Positions 5,153 through 7,628 of a stretch of DNA of 7,628 nucleotides are shown here, one piece after another. Numbering within the stretch: the stretch's first letter is position 1; every line of letters begins with the position of its first letter. Origin of the DNA: a bacterium HR23 (GTDB lineage Bacteria; Chloroflexota; Dehalococcoidia; Lucifugimonadales; HRBIN23); the NCBI GenBank assembly GCA_002923335.1, contig BEHZ01000084.1:1-7628 (forward strand), read 5' to 3'. The notes under the pieces were generated by a model. That model was not told where the DNA came from. It saw only the letters and a list, made by a program, of their open reading frames with translations, and searched no databases. Both the position numbers and the translations under genes were made by a program.

Positions 5153-7249
5153 ATGCCAAAGCGGGAAGACGAGCGGGCCCGAGGCGGAGAACGGCGCTAC
5201 CGCAGGAGGAGGTGGCGGTTCCTCAGGAGGCGGAGGAAAGACGAGCGGGCCCGAAACGGAGAACTGCGCTACTGCCCCCGTTGCCGTTCCTGGGTCCGTG
5301 TCCGGGATGACGAGGAGTGGGAGAGGCACGCCCGTCGGTGCGGCCTGGTCACCGTAGGTCCCTATCCGCCCTCGGCACCCCGGACGAGGCCGCCGCGGCG
5401 GTCTGGACGCCGCCTGCGCGTCTTGCTCGTGCTGGTGCCCCTGCTGGCCGTCGTTGCCGGGTATCTCCTGTATGCCCAGCGCCCCGTCCCGTCGGGACTC
5501 CCCTTCCTCCCTGGCCCAAGCCCTACCGCGGTTCCCGTGCCTGCGACGGTGCCCCCGGTGGTGGGGCTACCCCCGGCCCAGGGGACCCCAACACCCACCC
5601 CGACGCCGACTCCTACCCCGACGCCGACAGCCACACCGACACCCACCCCGACACCTACGCCGACGCCCACCCCGACGCCGACACCCACACCGACACCCAT
5701 CCCGACACCGACGCCGACGCCCACCCCCCTCCCGCAAGTGGATGGCGGGGCCCAGACCTACCACCTTGGCAGCGTCGCCACCCTGGAGGTCCGGCCTGCG
5801 TCCCCCGTGGCAGGACGGCCGGTGCACTTCTCCCTGCGGGGGGTGCCCCCCTGGCAGCAGGTGGCGGTAACCTTCTACGGCCCCGATGGCCAACCGCGCC
5901 CCTGGGCCACGGAGAACGAAACCTCCTATGCGGGTCCTCTTTTTGCCGACGCCGACGGCTCCGTCCGGTGGTCGCGGGTGGCCCTGGTGGACGAGCCGGG
6001 GACCTGGTCGGTGGAGGTCCGGTGGAACGGCGAGTCCTACCGCATCCAGTTCAGTCTGGCGGAACTCCCCGTCCCCGCCCGCCCCTTCGCCGACCTGGGG
6101 ATGCCGATGCGGGCGGTCGCCGGCCCCTCCAGCCGGGTGTTTGCGGGGCCCTCGGTGCCCCTGGCCCTGGCCTACGACCTGTCGTGGAGGCTCCCCCGTG
6201 TCCTGGACATGGCCCGGGACTACCTCCCCGTGTCCGGCACGGCTCCACCTGACATCTACCTCTTCGCCGGGCGTCAGGACTTTATGGCGGCCGGCAGGGC
6301 CGCCGGCAAGGAGGTGACCTGGGAGGGCGGCTTCCACACCGCCAGGGGCCCCTATCCCGGCATCTACCTCCAGGTGGAGCCCTTCTTTACCGGTTCCCTG
6401 ATGGGCCTGGTCCACGAATACGCCCACTACCTGGTGGACTCGTGGGCCCCCAAGGTGGAGGCGCCGGCGTGGCTCAACGAGGGGCTGGCCCGCTACCTGG
6501 AACTCCACCTCACCCCCTCCCTGGGCGTGCCCGCCGTTCCCCAGTGGAACCGCTTCCGGGCGGTGGACCGGGTGAAGCGGGCCCTTCGGGAGGGAACCCT
6601 GTTCTCGCTTCAGGCGCTGACCAGCCAGGAGGAGTGGAACCGGCGGGAGGAGGAGAAGGTGCCTCTTCAGTATGCCCAGGCCTATCTCCTGGTGCGCCGG
6701 CTCCTGGAGCGCAACGGGAAGGACGCCGTGGCCCGCATCCTTGCGGAGATGGCCCGGGGCAGGTCCTACCCCGAGGCCTTTACAGCAGTAACCGGGCAAA
6801 CGCCGGAGGCCTTTGAGGAGGAGTGGCGCTCCTGGGTGGCGGACTTCCGGGACCCGGAGCGGGAGGCGGTCCGGGCGTATGTGGCCCGGGTGGACGGATG
6901 GCTGGACCGGTGGGACGCCATCGGGGAGACCCGAGCCAAGACCCTGGGACCGGAATACTCCCGCGAGGCCTTGGTGGCCACTCTTGAGCCCCTGGTCCGG
7001 CAACTCCAGGCCCTCCAGGAGGAGGTGCGGGGAACCACCCCACCCCCGCCGGCCGTGGACCTCCACCGCCGGGTGGTGGAGGCGGTGGCGGTCTGGCTCC
7101 GCTGGCTCTCCACCGCACTCACCGCCCTTCGCTCGCGCGACAACGCCTTGCTGGACCAGGCCAACGGGCTGATCCCCGAGGTGGACGGGAGGGACTGGCA
7201 GGCTTGGTCGGCCCGGACTGACCTGAAGGTCACCTGGGGCCTGGAGTAG
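5153..7249 (+). CDS. Membrane-anchored gluzincin peptidase (peptidase MA-like) with zinc finger and Thr-Pro linker
   Basis: This 698-residue protein has five visible parts. First, a basic N-terminus (1-40) with an internal duplication. Second, a C2HC finger: C41, C44, H59, C63. Third, a membrane span (about 89-107, LRVLLVLVPLLAVVAGYLLY) after a cluster of arginines, predicting the N-terminus in the cytoplasm and the rest outside. Fourth, a Thr-Pro linker (145-192) and an Ig-like beta domain (about 203-302). Fifth, a metallopeptidase domain (about 320-565) with HEYAH (421-425) and E443 in LNEGLA; this HEXXH plus distant Glu is the zinc site of gluzincins such as the peptidase MA family. The C-terminal 570-698 is mostly helical and unassigned. 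Substrate is unknown; extracellular protein or peptide processing is the inference. The upstream 67 in-frame codons overlap ltaE and are rejected. It lies 20 bases after ltaE and overlaps rarA by 20 bases at the end. Confidence 0.85.
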   Translation: MPKREDERARGGERRYRRRRWRFLRRRRKDERARNGELRYCPRCRSWVRVRDDEEWERHARRCGLVTVGPYPPSAPRTRPPRRSGRRLRVLLVLVPLLAVVAGYLLYAQRPVPSGLPFLPGPSPTAVPVPATVPPVVGLPPAQGTPTPTPTPTPTPTPTATPTPTPTPTPTPTPTPTPTPTPIPTPTPTPTPLPQVDGGAQTYHLGSVATLEVRPASPVAGRPVHFSLRGVPPWQQVAVTFYGPDGQPRPWATENETSYAGPLFADADGSVRWSRVALVDEPGTWSVEVRWNGESYRIQFSLAELPVPARPFADLGMPMRAVAGPSSRVFAGPSVPLALAYDLSWRLPRVLDMARDYLPVSGTAPPDIYLFAGRQDFMAAGRAAGKEVTWEGGFHTARGPYPGIYLQVEPFFTGSLMGLVHEYAHYLVDSWAPKVEAPAWLNEGLARYLELHLTPSLGVPAVPQWNRFRAVDRVKRALREGTLFSLQALTSQEEWNRREEEKVPLQYAQAYLLVRRLLERNGKDAVARILAEMARGRSYPEAFTAVTGQTPEAFEEEWRSWVADFRDPEREAVRAYVARVDGWLDRWDAIGETRAKTLGPEYSREALVATLEPLVRQLQALQEEVRGTTPPPPAVDLHRRVVEAVAVWLRWLSTALTALRSRDNALLDQANGLIPEVDGRDWQAWSARTDLKVTWGLE
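5166..5272 (+). repeat. In-frame tandem duplication in the peptidase N-terminus (72-base period)
   Basis: A 35-base segment at 5166-5200 recurs at 5238-5272 with 32 of 35 bases identical, offset exactly 72 bases (24 codons). The protein copies are DERARGGERRY (6-16) and DERARNGELRY (30-40). The residues after each copy also align loosely (W47/F23, V48/L24, R49/R25, R51/R27, E55/E31). Where the second copy has the zinc knuckle C41-P-R-C44, the first has R17-R-R-R20; the first of these is TGC versus CGC, a single transition. Confidence 0.8.
5585..5728 (+). repeat. Thr-Pro dipeptide repeat (low-complexity linker)
   Basis: There are 48 codons of alternating Thr and Pro, interrupted only by Ala at residue 160 and Ile at residue 183. 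Codons vary (acc, aca, acg, act; ccc, ccg, cca, cct), but a 17-base stretch is exactly repeated at 5594-5610 and 5666-5682. The stretch makes a stiff extended spacer between membrane anchor and outer domains. In Gram-positive-like or monoderm cells such spacers typically cross the wall layer. The opposite strand reads as Gly-Val repeats, which is an artefact of the repeat and not a gene. Confidence 0.9.
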
Positions 7250-7628
7250 GCGGGGCCGTGGCGTCCGGGCCCGTTTTCCCCTCCGGTTGCCCGCGGGCCT
7301 TCCACCACCGGCGCAGGCGCTCGGCGATCTCCCGCTCTAGCCCCTCCTCCGACGGTTCGTAATACCGGCGTCCCCTCAGGGAGGAAGGGAGGTAGTCCTG
7401 CGGGGCAAAGTGGCCGGGGTAGTCGTGGGCGTAGCGGTAGCCCTGGCCGTAGCCCAGGCCCTTCATCAGAGGGGTTACGGGGTTGCGCAGGTGCAAAGGC
7501 ACCGGCTCCTGACGGGTGTGCTGAACATCTTCCCGGGCGCTCTGCAAGGCCTTGTAGGCGGAGTTGGACTTGGGGGCGGTGGCCAGGTAGATGGTGGCTT
7601 CCGCCAGGGGGATGGCCCCCTCCGGCAG
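7230..7628 (-). CDS. rarA: Replication-associated recombination protein RarA/MgsA, C-terminal part (partial)
   Basis: The frame is open from the right edge to TGA at 7232-7230 (132 residues seen, N-terminus missing). AEATIYLATAPKSNSAYKAL and, further on, PVPLHLRNPVTPLMKGLGYG, GYRYAHDYPGHFAPQDYLP and LRGRRYYEPSEEGLEREI are the signature of the RarA (MgsA/WHIP) C-terminal tetramerisation domain. RarA is an AAA+ ATPase acting at stalled replication forks with SSB; the ATPase core lies outside the window. After the conserved end (AERLRRWW) there is a 25-residue tail rich in Pro, Gly and Ala without family similarity that I can recall. Its last seven codons are antisense to the end of the peptidase gene. 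A TTG at 7547 could be mistaken for a start, but the conserved frame continues upstream of it. Confidence 0.93.
   Translation of the reverse strand: MPEGAIPLAEATIYLATAPKSNSAYKALQSAREDVQHTRQEPVPLHLRNPVTPLMKGLGYGQGYRYAHDYPGHFAPQDYLPSSLRGRRYYEPSEEGLEREIAERLRRWWKARGQPEGKTGPDATAPPTPGPR

Noticed and set aside
5204..5212. Internal Shine-Dalgarno-like AGGAGGAGG in the peptidase gene
   Set aside because: No in-frame start codon follows at a useful distance; it simply encodes the arginine strip of the duplicated segment.
5362..5724. Minus-strand Gly-Val repeat protein
   Set aside because: It is the reverse reading of the Thr-Pro linker DNA and has no independent start signal.
5567..7066. 499-codon minus-strand open frame opposite the peptidase
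   Set aside because: Its translation is a mirror of the peptidase gene, including an Arg/Gly run from the Thr-Pro repeat; no domain is recognisable.

Overview
This GC-rich bacterial window holds two divergent gene blocks and one partial convergent gene. The combination suggests Chloroflexota: GC-rich codons, a KMSKS-type tyrosyl-tRNA synthetase, a divergent two-subunit class I fumarase, and a membrane-anchored peptidase with a long Thr-Pro linker of the kind common in that phylum. This is inference from gene style; no taxonomic marker such as rRNA is present. The oxygen-labile fumarase type would fit an anaerobic or low-oxygen life, but that too is inference.

Minus-strand block, read right to left from about 4034: ribF (FAD synthetase/riboflavin kinase), tyrS, the fumarase alpha and beta subunits, and the beginning of a lipoprotein gene that runs off the left edge. 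Gaps are 5, 20, -1 and 3 bases, so one transcript is very likely. A good sigma70-type promoter (TTGACG, 17-base spacer, TAGCAT) precedes ribF. A 12-base perfect palindrome sits immediately downstream of its -10 box.

Plus-strand block: a low-specificity L-threonine aldolase (ltaE) followed 20 bases later by a 698-residue protein. The latter has an N-terminal zinc finger, one membrane span, a Thr-Pro linker, an Ig-like beta domain and a gluzincin (HEXXH...E) peptidase domain. Its first 40 codons contain a duplicated segment whose first copy has lost the zinc-binding cysteines.

At the right edge the C-terminal part of rarA (AAA+ replication-associated recombination protein) reads leftward, and its last codons overlap the peptidase gene tail-to-tail by 20 bases.

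The only intergenic space of any size is the 117-base divergent region (3966-4082). No stretch over 300 bases lacks a gene. I saw no tRNA, rRNA, CRISPR array, insertion sequence, riboswitch or clear intrinsic terminator. Most content is housekeeping; I do not see a defence or other novel multi-gene system. The most unusual items are the architecture of the membrane peptidase, its duplicated N-terminus, and the palindrome at the ribF promoter.
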